The notes under the pieces: generated by a model | What the model was told of the DNA's origin: nothing | Databases searched by the model: none | The model's input: only the letters and a program-made list of their open reading frames with translations | Assembly: GCA_051655155.1 (NCBI GenBank) | Contig: JBOFZL010000051.1 | Coordinates: 1 to 64,000, forward strand | Length of the DNA stretch: 64,000 nt | Origin: JBOFZL01 sp051655155 | GTDB lineage: Bacteria; Bacillota; Clostridia; Peptostreptococcales; Filifactoraceae | Direction of reading: 5' to 3' | In this document: positions 1-7,823 of the stretch, piece by piece | Position numbering within the stretch: position 1 is the first letter of the stretch | Layout of the letters: the number at the start of each line of letters is the position of its first letter | Translations under genes and position numbers: made by a program

Positions 1-1
1 A

Positions 2-739
2 AGCGGAATATCACTAATAATAAATTATATAACAGATATTAGACTTGGAGTTTTGATTGTAATTATAAACATACCTATATTTATACTAGGATATAAATTT
101 ATTGATAAAGAATTTATTGTTTATAGTATAATAGGGATGCTTACATTCTCAATATTTTTAGATATTTTTAGATTTTTGCAAGGTTCAATTGTAGTAGATG
201 ATGTACTTTTATCAAGTGTATTTGGAGGACTATTTAATGGGATAGGTGCAGGCATTGTATTTAGAAACAGAGGTTCACAAGGAGGCTCTGATATAATATC
301 GGTAATTGTAAAGAAACATTTTTCTATGAATATAGGAACAACGCTATTAGTTATTAATGTAGTTATTGTAAGTTCATCAATATTTATATTTAAAGATATT
401 AACAAGGCGATGTACACTTTGATAATGATGTTTGTAAGTACAATGGTAATGGATAAGGTGGCGCAAGGGTTTGATATAAGAAAATCTATAATGATTGTTA
501 CTGACAGTTATGAACAAGTAGCAAAGGGAATAATAGAAGAGTTAGGAAGGGGAGTAACGTACCTTAATGGAGAAGGGGCTTATTCCGGAACTCAAAGGAA
601 GATAATATATTGCATAATAAATCTTAACCAATTAGCAAAAATAAAAAAAATAGTGTTTGAAATAGATTCGAAAGCTTTTATAACGGTAGCAGATGTATCT
701 GAAGTGAATGGAAAAGGTTTTGCCATAAAGGGTATATAA
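2..739 (+). CDS. YitT family membrane protein, 5'-truncated by window edge
   Basis: The frame is open from base 2 with no start before it, so the gene begins upstream of the window. An internal TTG at 53 is not the likely start, because residues coded before it (ending D-I-R-L-G-V-L-I) continue the family's membrane core. The N-terminal part holds hydrophobic segments typical of the YitT/DUF161 integral membrane domain, including the motif GSQGGSDIIS. The C-terminal 80 or so residues form the soluble DUF2179 domain with the pattern GRGVTYLNGEGAYSG. The function of the family is not established; some members have been proposed as transporters. A strong hairpin follows directly. Confidence 0.88.
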   Translation, partial: SGISLIINYITDIRLGVLIVIINIPIFILGYKFIDKEFIVYSIIGMLTFSIFLDIFRFLQGSIVVDDVLLSSVFGGLFNGIGAGIVFRNRGSQGGSDIISVIVKKHFSMNIGTTLLVINVVIVSSSIFIFKDINKAMYTLIMMFVSTMVMDKVAQGFDIRKSIMIVTDSYEQVAKGIIEELGRGVTYLNGEGAYSGTQRKIIYCIINLNQLAKIKKIVFEIDSKAFITVADVSEVNGKGFAIKGI

Positions 740-754
740 GAGAAAAGTATAAAT

Positions 755-791
755 AAACTATCAATATAGTGGAATCGTATATTGATAGTTT
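755..791 (+). terminator. Hairpin terminator after yitT-family gene
   Basis: A perfect 14-bp inverted repeat (arms 755-768 and 778-791) with a 9-base loop, followed by a short T-rich stretch near 797. It sits 15 bases after the stop codon and before the feo promoter, so it probably ends the upstream transcript. Confidence 0.75.
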
Positions 792-879
792 GAATATTTT
801 TATTAAAGGTAAGTATAATTTAGGTAAATTATATTTAATGAACTATATCTAATATTTATCAAAAGTACATAAAAAAGTC

Positions 880-908
880 TTGACATACTTATAGCAGAAT
901 GATATTAT
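880..908 (+). promoter_or_regulatory. Sigma-A promoter of the feo operon
   Basis: A perfect -35 TTGACA (880-885) is separated by exactly 17 bases from TATTAT (903-908). Transcription should start near 914-917, leaving a leader of about 85 bases before feoA. The AT-rich sequence around the -10 could accommodate a Fur- or DtxR-type operator, but no clear consensus is visible. Confidence 0.8.
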
Positions 909-916
909 TAATTAAG

Positions 917-991
917 AGTTAGTCGTAACTGTCTGGGGATATAGAGGTTGTCGACTTTTTTAAAGAAGCATGGTTAGAACTAGCTAACCGC
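917..991 (+). promoter_or_regulatory. Structured feoA leader, possible attenuator
   Basis: Arms AGTCG (921-925) and CGACT (952-956) can pair, with extra AAC/GTT pairing inside, and six T residues (956-961) follow, which resembles an intrinsic terminator placed inside the leader. The 5' arm can alternatively fold locally as AGTTA (917-921)/TAACT (926-930). A third hairpin, GGTTAG (972-977)/CTAACC (984-989), lies just before the ribosome binding site. The overlap between the first two structures suggests switching. It matches no riboswitch class I can name. Confidence 0.4.
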
Positions 992-1001
992 AGGAGGAGT
1001 T

Positions 1002-1214
1002 ATGTTACCACTTACAATGATGCCCATAGGGGAAACAGGATATATAGCTAAAATTACAGGGAGAGACACAGTTCGTCAACATCTAGCGGAATTGGGGTTT
1101 GTTATAGGTGCGGAAGTTACGGTGATTTCTCAACTTGGTGGGAATATGATATTATCAGTAAAAGATAGTCGTGTTGCACTTAATAAAGAAATGGCTAATA
1201 GGATATTAATATAG
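1002..1214 (+). CDS. feoA: FeoA family ferrous iron transport protein (first copy)
   Basis: A 70-residue SH3-like FeoA protein, the usual length for this family. It shows the family pattern MMPIGETGYIAKITG at the start, then a segment beginning HLAELGF, and a C-terminal strand ending NKEMANRILI. FeoA proteins act in the cytoplasm as accessory or regulatory partners of the FeoB iron permease. The SD AGGAGGAG (992-999) fixes the ATG. It is the first gene of feoA-feoA-feoB; the second feoA starts 9 bases after its stop, with its SD overlapping this stop codon, consistent with coupled translation. Confidence 0.93.
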   Translation: MLPLTMMPIGETGYIAKITGRDTVRQHLAELGFVIGAEVTVISQLGGNMILSVKDSRVALNKEMANRILI

Positions 1215-1222
1215 GAGGGAAA

Positions 1223-1444
1223 ATGAAAACTTTAAGAGAAATAGAAATAGGTAAAACGGTTACTGTTGTTAAGCTTCATGGGGAAGGTGCTATAAAAAGA
1301 AGAATTATGGATATGGGAATAACAAAAGGGACAGAGCTATTTATAAGAAAAGTGGCACCTCTTGGAGATCCTATTGAAGTGAACTTACGGGGATATGAAC
1401 TTTCTATAAGGAAGGCTGATGCAGAAATGATAGAAGTAATGTAG
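1223..1444 (+). CDS. feoA: FeoA family ferrous iron transport protein (second copy)
   Basis: A 73-residue FeoA domain, diverged from the first copy. It carries the family signatures IGKTVTVVKLHGEGAIKRR, MDMGITKGTEL and a C-terminal GYELSIRKADAEMIEV. Tandem feoA genes before feoB are common in clostridia; the two proteins may contact different parts of FeoB or one may be regulatory, which the sequence does not settle. Translation starts at the ATG following AGGAGGG (1213-1219). feoB begins 58 bases after the stop. Confidence 0.93.
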   Translation: MKTLREIEIGKTVTVVKLHGEGAIKRRIMDMGITKGTELFIRKVAPLGDPIEVNLRGYELSIRKADAEMIEVM

Positions 1445-1502
1445 AAGTTTAAAAAGATAATCAGATTAACTATATAAATAAAAGATTAGCATCAGGAGGA
1501 AA

Positions 1503-3659
1503 ATGATGATTAAAATTGCACTTGCAGGTAATCCGAACTGCGGGAAGACCACACTTTTTAATAATCTTACAGGTAGTGCCCAATATGTAGGTAACTGGCC
1601 TGGAGTTACAGTGGAAAAGAAAGAAGGTAGGTTAAAAGGTGATAAAGAGGTAGTTATTCAGGATCTGCCAGGAATTTATTCTCTATCGCCTTATACTTTA
1701 GAGGAAGTTGTGGCCAGAAATTATCTTGTAAATGATAAGCCGGATGTGATACTAAATATAGTAGATGGGAGTAATATAGAACGTAACTTATATCTTACAA
1801 CACAACTTATAGAGTTGGGTATACCTACTGTGGTAGCCTTAAATATGATGGACATAGTTAGAAAAACGGGAGATAGTATAGATTCTAAAAAATTGGCAAA
1901 AGCTTTAGGTTGTAACGTTTTAGAAATGTCTGCTATAAAGGGAGATGGTACTTTAGAGGCTGCAAGCGTAGCTGTGGAAGTCGGAAAATCTAAAAGTCAA
2001 ACTCGAGTTCCTTGCCATTTCCAAGGTAGTGTAGAACATGCTATTGCTCATATAGAAGAGAGTATTCAGGATTTTGTTTCAGAATCTAGCTTGAGATGGT
2101 TTGCGATAAAAATATTTGAGCGTGATGAAAAGGTAAAGGAGCAACTTAATTTACAGGAAAGTTTAGTAACACATTTAGAGGAGCATATTGTTGCCTGTGA
2201 AAATGAGTTGGATGATGACGCAGAAAGTATCATAACAAATCAACGTTATGCTCATATAAGTAAGATTATATCTCAAAGTGTTGTGAAAAAGGCTAGAGCA
2301 AATAATCTTACCAATTCTGATAAAATTGATAAAATAGTTACAAATAGATTTTTGGCATTACCTATTTTTGCCCTTATAATGTTTGTAGTTTATTATATTT
2401 CTGTCACAACGATAGGATCTATGCTTACAGATTTCACTAACGATACTCTTTTTGGTGAGTGGATACTCCCAAGTGTAGCGGGATTTTTAGAAAATATTAA
2501 TGTGGCACCTTGGTTATCTGGACTTATAGTCGATGGTATTATTGGTGGAGTTGGGTCAGTACTTGGTTTTGTTCCTCAAATGCTGGTATTATTTCTTTTA
2601 CTATCATTATTAGAAGACTGTGGTTATATGACAAGAGTAGCATTTATTATGGATAGAATATTTAGGAAATTTGGGCTTTCTGGAAAAAGTTTTATTCCTA
2701 TGTTAATAGGATCGGGATGTAGTGTTCCCGGGATAATGGCATCAAGAACTATAGAACAAGAGTTAGATAGAAGAATGACCATAATGACTACCTCATTTAT
2801 TCCTTGTGGAGCTAAAGTTCCAATAATAGGATTGATTGCAGGTACATTATTTGGAGGGGCATGGTGGATTGCGCCAAGTGCATATTTTATTGGCGTGGCT
2901 GCAATTGTAATATCAGGTATTATTCTTAAAAAAACTAAAGCATTTTCAGGAGATGTTGCCCCATTTGTAATGGAATTACCACAGTATCATATTCCAACAG
3001 CTTCTAATATTCTAAGGAGTACTTGGGAAAGAGGTTGGTCATTTATAAAACGTGCTGGTACAGTGATACTTCTTGCTAGTATAGTTATTTGGTTCTTATC
3101 AAACTTTGGTTTTGTTGATGGAAGCTTTACAATTGTAGAGGACATGAATATAAGTGTATTAGCTGTTATTGGAAATGCAATTGCTCCAATATTTATACCA
3201 CTTGGCTTTGGTCATTGGCAGGGAACGGTTGCTACAATAATGGGCCTTGTTGCAAAAGAAGAGGTAGTAGGCGTTTTTGGTGTATTATTTGGGGTGACTG
3301 GAGATGCTTTAGAATTAGTGGAAGGTGGATCTTTTGAACAACTCAGCAATATAGCAGGTCACTTTACTCAGCTTTCTGCTTATTCTTTCTTAATATTCAA
3401 CCTTTTATGTGCACCATGCTTTGCTGCCATGGGAGCTATTAAAAGAGAAATGAGTAGTGGTAAATGGACTTTTATAGCTATAGCATATTTAACTATATTT
3501 GCTTACTCTATATCACTGATAGTATATCAATTTGGACTATTAGTGAGTACAAAAAGTTTTACATTGTGGACAGCAATGGCTCTTGCAGTCTTAGTGATAT
3601 TAGTTTATTTACTCCTTAGAGAACCGTATGAAGAGAAAATAAGAAAAACGGAAAAATAG
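1503..3659 (+). CDS. feoB: Ferrous iron transport protein B
   Basis: FeoB imports Fe2+ through a membrane permease coupled to an N-terminal G domain. The G motifs are all present: G1 GNPNCGKT (residues 9-16), G3 DLPG (54-57), G4 NMMD (114-117) and a G5-like SAIKGDG. The C-terminal half has many membrane segments with the Cys-containing Gate motifs (GSGCSVPGIMA and FIPCGAKVPI). At 718 residues it is full length. Two adjacent ATG codons (1503 and 1506) follow the SD at 1494-1499; the second gives the more usual spacing of 6. It is followed by a small Cys-rich partner gene. Confidence 0.97.
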   Translation: MMIKIALAGNPNCGKTTLFNNLTGSAQYVGNWPGVTVEKKEGRLKGDKEVVIQDLPGIYSLSPYTLEEVVARNYLVNDKPDVILNIVDGSNIERNLYLTTQLIELGIPTVVALNMMDIVRKTGDSIDSKKLAKALGCNVLEMSAIKGDGTLEAASVAVEVGKSKSQTRVPCHFQGSVEHAIAHIEESIQDFVSESSLRWFAIKIFERDEKVKEQLNLQESLVTHLEEHIVACENELDDDAESIITNQRYAHISKIISQSVVKKARANNLTNSDKIDKIVTNRFLALPIFALIMFVVYYISVTTIGSMLTDFTNDTLFGEWILPSVAGFLENINVAPWLSGLIVDGIIGGVGSVLGFVPQMLVLFLLLSLLEDCGYMTRVAFIMDRIFRKFGLSGKSFIPMLIGSGCSVPGIMASRTIEQELDRRMTIMTTSFIPCGAKVPIIGLIAGTLFGGAWWIAPSAYFIGVAAIVISGIILKKTKAFSGDVAPFVMELPQYHIPTASNILRSTWERGWSFIKRAGTVILLASIVIWFLSNFGFVDGSFTIVEDMNISVLAVIGNAIAPIFIPLGFGHWQGTVATIMGLVAKEEVVGVFGVLFGVTGDALELVEGGSFEQLSNIAGHFTQLSAYSFLIFNLLCAPCFAAMGAIKREMSSGKWTFIAIAYLTIFAYSISLIVYQFGLLVSTKSFTLWTAMALAVLVILVYLLLREPYEEKIRKTEK

Positions 3660-3673
3660 AGGAGATGATTATT

Positions 3674-3841
3674 ATGAATTTTATAAAAGAAAATATATCT
3701 ACTATAATTGTAGGAAGCTTGGTATTTCTTGCAGTGGTGGCCATTGCCATGAGGGTGTACCAAGACAAAAAATCTGGCAAATCTTCCTGTGGATGCAACT
3801 GTAAAGGTTGCCCGAGTACCACAATTTGCCATAAAAAGTAA
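3674..3841 (+). CDS. FeoB-associated Cys-rich membrane protein
   Basis: This 55-residue protein begins 14 bases after the feoB stop, with GAGGAG placed 9 bases before the ATG. One hydrophobic segment (about residues 10-26) is followed by a basic stretch and the Cys-rich tail SCGCNCKGCPSTTICHKK, with five cysteines. This is the layout of the FeoB-associated Cys-rich membrane proteins (Pfam FeoB_associated) that close feo operons in Firmicutes. Its proposed role is to assist or receive iron at FeoB, but this is not proven. An in-frame ATG at 3665 is possible but badly spaced from the SD. Confidence 0.88.
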   Translation: MNFIKENISTIIVGSLVFLAVVAIAMRVYQDKKSGKSSCGCNCKGCPSTTICHKK

Positions 3842-3875
3842 CTTTCTAAATCAACTCCTGGATTTTAGAATGTAA

Positions 3876-3922
3876 CACACCAAAAAAAGAACTTTGTTAT
3901 ACAAAGTTCTTTTTTTGGTGTG
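3876..3922. terminator. Bidirectional terminator between feo operon and tetR
   Basis: A perfect 22-bp inverted repeat (3876-3897 and 3901-3922) with loop TAT. The A7 and T7 tracts lie inside the arms, so either strand yields a hairpin ending in U residues. It lies between two convergent genes. Confidence 0.9.
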
Positions 3923-3937
3923 AATACTATCTTTAAT

Positions 3938-4579
3938 TTAAAAAATTTTTGTATCAACTTTATATTTTTCTGTGGTTATTCCATTAAGAAGAGTTTTAAT
4001 CATACGATAAGAATTTTCTTGAAGTTCATATCTTCCATCACAAAGGGCCCACTCGAAGATACATCCCTTTTCTAGAACACAAAGATCTTCTGCTATTTGC
4101 AAAATATCTACAGAAGCGAGTATATGACCTTTCTTATAAGCATTTTCTAATTCAAGATATGATTTTTGCATAGTAGGAAGCCGTCTTTCATCTTTTACTC
4201 CAATATCTCGAATATTCAAACTCTTATTCCCAGGAGTATAAAAATTTTTTATAAAATTAATTCCCTGCTCCACACAAAATCTTGTATAAATACTATAAAT
4301 CATACATATGTTTTTAATGAAATCTTCTGTCTGTTTTTCCTCATAATCCTGACGATATTTTTCATATCCTGCAACAAAATAATAAGAGAGCAATTCATCT
4401 TTGCTTGAAAAATAGTGATAGAAACTTCCTACTGAAACATTTGCACTAACACATACATTATTAACTGTAACATATTGATAACCATGATTTTTTAATAAGG
4501 TCATAGCAGTTTCAAAAATATGATTTTTCATTTTTTGACTTTTAACTTGACGAGGTACTTTTATATTAATTTCTGACAT
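3938..4579 (-). CDS. TetR family transcriptional regulator
   Basis: A 213-residue regulator. Residues about 17-65 form the TetR DNA-binding domain (IFETAMTLLKNHGYQYVTV, then VSVGSFYHYFSSKDELLSYY), where the GSFYHYFSSK helix is diagnostic. The C-terminal half is the ligand-binding domain, which is too variable to name an effector. Start fixed by GGAGG six bases upstream of the ATG. It is divergent from the flavin reductase/SDR operon, and a perfect 37-bp palindrome sits in the shared 276-bp intergenic region. It very likely represses that operon and perhaps itself. Confidence 0.92.
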   Translation of the reverse strand: MSEINIKVPRQVKSQKMKNHIFETAMTLLKNHGYQYVTVNNVCVSANVSVGSFYHYFSSKDELLSYYFVAGYEKYRQDYEEKQTEDFIKNICMIYSIYTRFCVEQGINFIKNFYTPGNKSLNIRDIGVKDERRLPTMQKSYLELENAYKKGHILASVDILQIAEDLCVLEKGCIFEWALCDGRYELQENSYRMIKTLLNGITTEKYKVDTKIF

Positions 4580-4709
4580 TTTAAACCTCCACTAATAAAT
4601 AACATATGGAATAATAATATATTAAAAGTTTGTTTTTGTCAAAATGAGATTGATTTGCACACTTTAGTAAAAGTTAAGAAAAGGTTTCAAAATTAAAATA
4701 ACTTAATTC

Positions 4710-4738
4710 TTGACAACATTGAATAAAAATGATATATC
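4710..4738 (+). promoter_or_regulatory. Promoter of the OYE-SDR operon
   Basis: TTGACA (4710-4715), 17 bases, then TATATC (4733-4738). The -10 is imperfect but the -35 and spacing are ideal. The palindrome at 4755-4791 begins about where transcription would start, which is a good place for a repressor to block it. Confidence 0.6.
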
Positions 4739-4754
4739 TAAATTAGAACGTATT

Positions 4755-4791
4755 CTATAATAGTTATATAATAATTATATAACTATTATAG
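4755..4791. promoter_or_regulatory. 37-bp perfect palindrome, probable TetR operator
   Basis: Arms 4755-4772 and 4774-4791 are perfectly complementary over 18 bases around a single central A. It lies in the tetR/OYE divergent intergenic region immediately downstream of the OYE promoter. TetR-family dimers bind such symmetric sites. There is no T-tract and no gene end nearby, which argues against a terminator. Confidence 0.7.
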
Positions 4792-4855
4792 ATGGTTTTA
4801 GTTTTAAAGATTTAGATATATATTTTAAAAGTACATAAACTAAGGAGGGTAAATT

Positions 4856-6751
4856 ATGTTAGGAGCTAAGGTTGATATTTTTGATTCTATTAGAATTAAC
4901 GGCTTGGAGGTGAAAAATAGAATTGTAATGCCACCGATGGGAACTAATTTTGCAAATGTTGATCATAGTGCTTCACAAAAGCATTTTAATTATATTGAAG
5001 CAAGGGCTAGAGGTGGAGTTGGACTAATTATGATGGAGTATGCTTGTGTTGAGGAGGGTGGACTTGCAGCTCCATTTCAATTAGGTATATTTTCCGATTC
5101 TCATATTGCAGGTTTAAATAGGCTAGCAGAAATTGCCCATAGACACAACGCAAAGATAGGAATGCAACTTCATCATGGAGGAATACAAGCTAAATCATCA
5201 CCAAGAACTCCGGTTGGACCATCTGAAATCAACGGAGCAAAAGAATTGACTAAAGATGAAATCAGTGCAATTGTCAAAGCATTTGCTGCTGGAGCTGAAC
5301 GTGTAAAAAAGGCTGGGATGGATTTAGTGGAATTACACGGAGCCCATGGATATTTAATTGGTCAATTTATGTCTCCGTATTATAATAAGCGAACAGATGA
5401 ATACGGAGGGGATATAGAAGGTTATTTAAGGTTTCCGATAGAGGTGTATAGAGCGGTAAGAGAAGTTGTAGGAGAAAAATTTCCAATAACGATTCGAATA
5501 AGTGGGGATGAACATGTAGATGACGGATGCTCCATTGAAGACAAAATATTGATGGTTAAAAAGTTAGTAGAGGAAGGAATAGATGGAGTTCATGTAGCTG
5601 GAGGGCTTCTTGAAACTATACCATGGGTTGTAGCACCTGGGGCTATAGAATCTGGGTATAATATAAAAGTTACTGAACGTATAAAGGCAGCTGTTAATGT
5701 GCCGATTATTGCAGTTGGGAAGTTACATGAACCAGATTATGCAAAGAGTATAATAGCAGACGGAAAAGCTGATATGGTTGCATTAGGAAGAGCTTTAATT
5801 GTTGATCCAGAGTACCCTAACAAAGTTGCATCTGGACATGAAAGTGATATAAGAAGATGTTTATATTGTATCCAACACTGTCTTGATATACCTGCGGGTT
5901 GTGTGCAAAATCCGGATTTTGGTTTTGAGGGAGAGCACGAGTACAATCTAGTAAGGAATCCTAAAAAAGTACTTGTTGTTGGAGGAGGAGTAGCTGGATT
6001 GGAGGCGGCAGTCACATTAGCAAAGCGTGGGCATGGGGTTGTTCTTTGTGAAAAAGATAAGACTCTTGGGGGGATGCTTAATATAGCTTGTATTCCACCA
6101 CATAAACAGATGTTAAAAGAATCAATAGAATATAGAATAAGAGAATTAAAGAGGTTAAATGTAGAAGTTAGGCTAAATTCAGAAGTGGATTTAGACTTGC
6201 TAAAAGAGATAAATCCTCAATCTGTTATTATTGCAACTGGTTCAAAGCCATTTATTCCCAAAATAGAAGGAGTTAGAAGTGAAAATGTCACATTAGCTAA
6301 AGAAGTTCTTAAAGGTGAAGTAAATGTTAGTGGTAATGTGTTAATTATTGGTGGAGGAAGTGTAGGTATAGAGACTGCAGAGTTTATATATGATGATTGT
6401 GATAATGTAATTGTAGTTGAAATGATAGATAATATTGCAGGGGATATGGCTTTCATTCCTAGAACCGTATTAATGGAAAGAATAGAAGGGAAAATTAACC
6501 TTATAACGAATGCAACTGTGAAGAATATTTCATCGGATTGCGTTATCATAGAAAAAAATGAAGAAATCCAAAGGTTTGAAGAGATTGATAAAATAATTAT
6601 TGCAACAGGATATAAACCAGATGATGAACTAAGTGTAAAGATAAAGGAAGCTTTTCCTAATATAGATTTACACGTTGTGGGAGATTCACAAAAAGTAAGA
6701 AGTATTTTAGAGGCTATTGGTGAAGGAAATAGAGCTGGAAGGTTAGTATAG
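4856..6751 (+). CDS. NADH:flavin oxidoreductase/enoate reductase (OYE family, FMN, [4Fe-4S], FAD)
   Basis: A 631-residue enzyme with the three-part architecture of 2,4-dienoyl-CoA reductase, 2-enoate reductase and BaiCD/BaiH. An N-terminal old-yellow-enzyme barrel (residues 1-330) carries LHHGG and HGAHGYLIGQFMSP. A cluster of four cysteines (C335, C338, C342, C349) would bind [4Fe-4S]. C-terminal FAD/NAD domains carry VVGGGVAG (around 376) and IIGGGSVG (around 499). The expected reaction is reduction of an activated C=C bond (enoyl-CoA, enoate or steroid-like enone). It is cotranscribed with an SDR and probably TetR-controlled. The substrate cannot be read from the sequence. Confidence 0.93.
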   Translation: MLGAKVDIFDSIRINGLEVKNRIVMPPMGTNFANVDHSASQKHFNYIEARARGGVGLIMMEYACVEEGGLAAPFQLGIFSDSHIAGLNRLAEIAHRHNAKIGMQLHHGGIQAKSSPRTPVGPSEINGAKELTKDEISAIVKAFAAGAERVKKAGMDLVELHGAHGYLIGQFMSPYYNKRTDEYGGDIEGYLRFPIEVYRAVREVVGEKFPITIRISGDEHVDDGCSIEDKILMVKKLVEEGIDGVHVAGGLLETIPWVVAPGAIESGYNIKVTERIKAAVNVPIIAVGKLHEPDYAKSIIADGKADMVALGRALIVDPEYPNKVASGHESDIRRCLYCIQHCLDIPAGCVQNPDFGFEGEHEYNLVRNPKKVLVVGGGVAGLEAAVTLAKRGHGVVLCEKDKTLGGMLNIACIPPHKQMLKESIEYRIRELKRLNVEVRLNSEVDLDLLKEINPQSVIIATGSKPFIPKIEGVRSENVTLAKEVLKGEVNVSGNVLIIGGGSVGIETAEFIYDDCDNVIVVEMIDNIAGDMAFIPRTVLMERIEGKINLITNATVKNISSDCVIIEKNEEIQRFEEIDKIIIATGYKPDDELSVKIKEAFPNIDLHVVGDSQKVRSILEAIGEGNRAGRLV

Positions 6752-6804
6752 ATTTATGTATTGAAATTTGTAATATGAAATTAGGTTAAATAATAGGAGG
6801 AATT

Positions 6805-7551
6805 ATGAAAAAGAGAGTTATAGTAGTAACAGGAGGTTCGGAAGGAATAGGATATGCAATTGCTGAGAGATTTTTGATAAATGGAGATACTGTGATTATC
6901 ACATCAAGAAGAGAATCTGAAGGTAAAGAAGCAGAAAAAATCCTTAGTGCCTTAGGTGAAGTTAGATGGATTAAAGCTGATGTGGGAGAAGAAGAAGATT
7001 GTATCAGTTTGGTAGAAGAGATAAAAGGAGCATATGGAAAAATAGATGTGTTGGTAAATAACGCTGGAACGGTAGGTGAACGTGGAGATTTATTACAACA
7101 AGATATGAAAAATATTGAAAATGTTCTTAGAGTAAACGTTATGGGAACTATTCACACTATGAAATATGTAGGTCAAGTAATGAAATGTCAAGGGAAAGGA
7201 GTTATTATAAATGTGGGTTCTATTTGTGGAATAATTTCAAACCCAGAATCAATTGCATATCATGCTTCAAAAGGAGCTATACGCATGGTTACTCAGGCAG
7301 GTGCAAGAGAGCTATCTCCATTGGGAATTAGGGTTTTATCAGTGGCTCCAGGATGGGTGGCAACTCCATTATTACAAAGCGTTATTCCGGAAGAAAGTAT
7401 GGCTCATGGTGCTTCACTACATTTACAAGGCAAGGTTATTGAACCATCTCAAATAGCAGGTGCGGTTTTTATTTTAGCCAGTGATGAAGCATCAGTAATA
7501 AATGGAACAACCGTTATGAGTGATGATGGATACTCATCATTCAAACTATAA
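6805..7551 (+). CDS. Short-chain dehydrogenase/reductase (SDR)
   Basis: A classical 248-residue SDR. The nucleotide-binding motif TGGSEGIG is at residues 9-16, NNAG at 85-88, and the catalytic Ser139, Tyr152 and Lys156 are all present (GSICG and YHASK). The C-terminus has the usual APGWV and a DDGYSSF-like end. The family oxidises or reduces hydroxyl/keto groups with NAD(P)H. It lies 53 bases after the OYE-type reductase, so the two probably act on the same molecule. The pair resembles BaiCD plus BaiA of bile-acid metabolism in size and type, but the other bai genes are absent. Confidence 0.93.
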   Translation: MKKRVIVVTGGSEGIGYAIAERFLINGDTVIITSRRESEGKEAEKILSALGEVRWIKADVGEEEDCISLVEEIKGAYGKIDVLVNNAGTVGERGDLLQQDMKNIENVLRVNVMGTIHTMKYVGQVMKCQGKGVIINVGSICGIISNPESIAYHASKGAIRMVTQAGARELSPLGIRVLSVAPGWVATPLLQSVIPEESMAHGASLHLQGKVIEPSQIAGAVFILASDEASVINGTTVMSDDGYSSFKL

Positions 7552-7584
7552 ATTTTTTAGAAGTTCTTTAGGAGATATTGAAAA

Positions 7585-7630
7585 TTTAAAATAGACCCTG
7601 GCTTTTTTAAAAGCCAGGGTCTATTTTAAA
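7585..7630. terminator. Terminator of the OYE-SDR operon
   Basis: A perfect inverted repeat, arms 7585-7606 and 7609-7630, with a GC-rich core (GACCCTGGC) and terminal A/T tracts on both sides. It ends the SDR transcript. Confidence 0.88.
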
Positions 7631-7640
7631 AAGAAGAATA

Positions 7641-7668
7641 TGACAAACTTATTTTGTGTAGTTTGTCA
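7641..7668. repeat. 9-bp hairpin without T-tract
   Basis: TGACAAACT (7641-7649) and AGTTTGTCA (7660-7668) are perfectly complementary around a 10-base loop. No T-run follows and no gene ends here. It could be an operator or an RNA element ahead of the K+ channel gene; its role is unknown. The rest of 7669-7823 shows nothing else that I recognise. Confidence 0.35.
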
Positions 7669-7823
7669 TCAATAATCAAGAAAGGTATTTTATGAGATTA
7701 TAATAATATTATATTTAATAATGAGGAGATTTAAAAGGTATATTAGTTGTGGAGCAAAAATATAGAAGCTTAATTAAAGACAATGTGCTAAAATATATAA
7801 TAATACATTGAAGGAGATAAGTG

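Noticed and set aside
917..991. NiCo/Fe(II) (czcD) or yybP-ykoY riboswitch upstream of feoA
   Set aside because: The leader is too short and lacks the conserved junction sequences of these classes. It is reported only as an unnamed structured leader.
3605..3832. Minus-strand ORFs over the FeoB end and the Cys-rich gene
   Set aside because: They are shadows of the well-supported plus-strand genes, with no SD and no recognisable protein.
6805..7551. Assignment of the SDR as BaiA (bile acid 3alpha-hydroxysteroid dehydrogenase)
   Set aside because: Length and motifs are general to classical SDRs and no other bai gene is present, so only a general SDR call is made.
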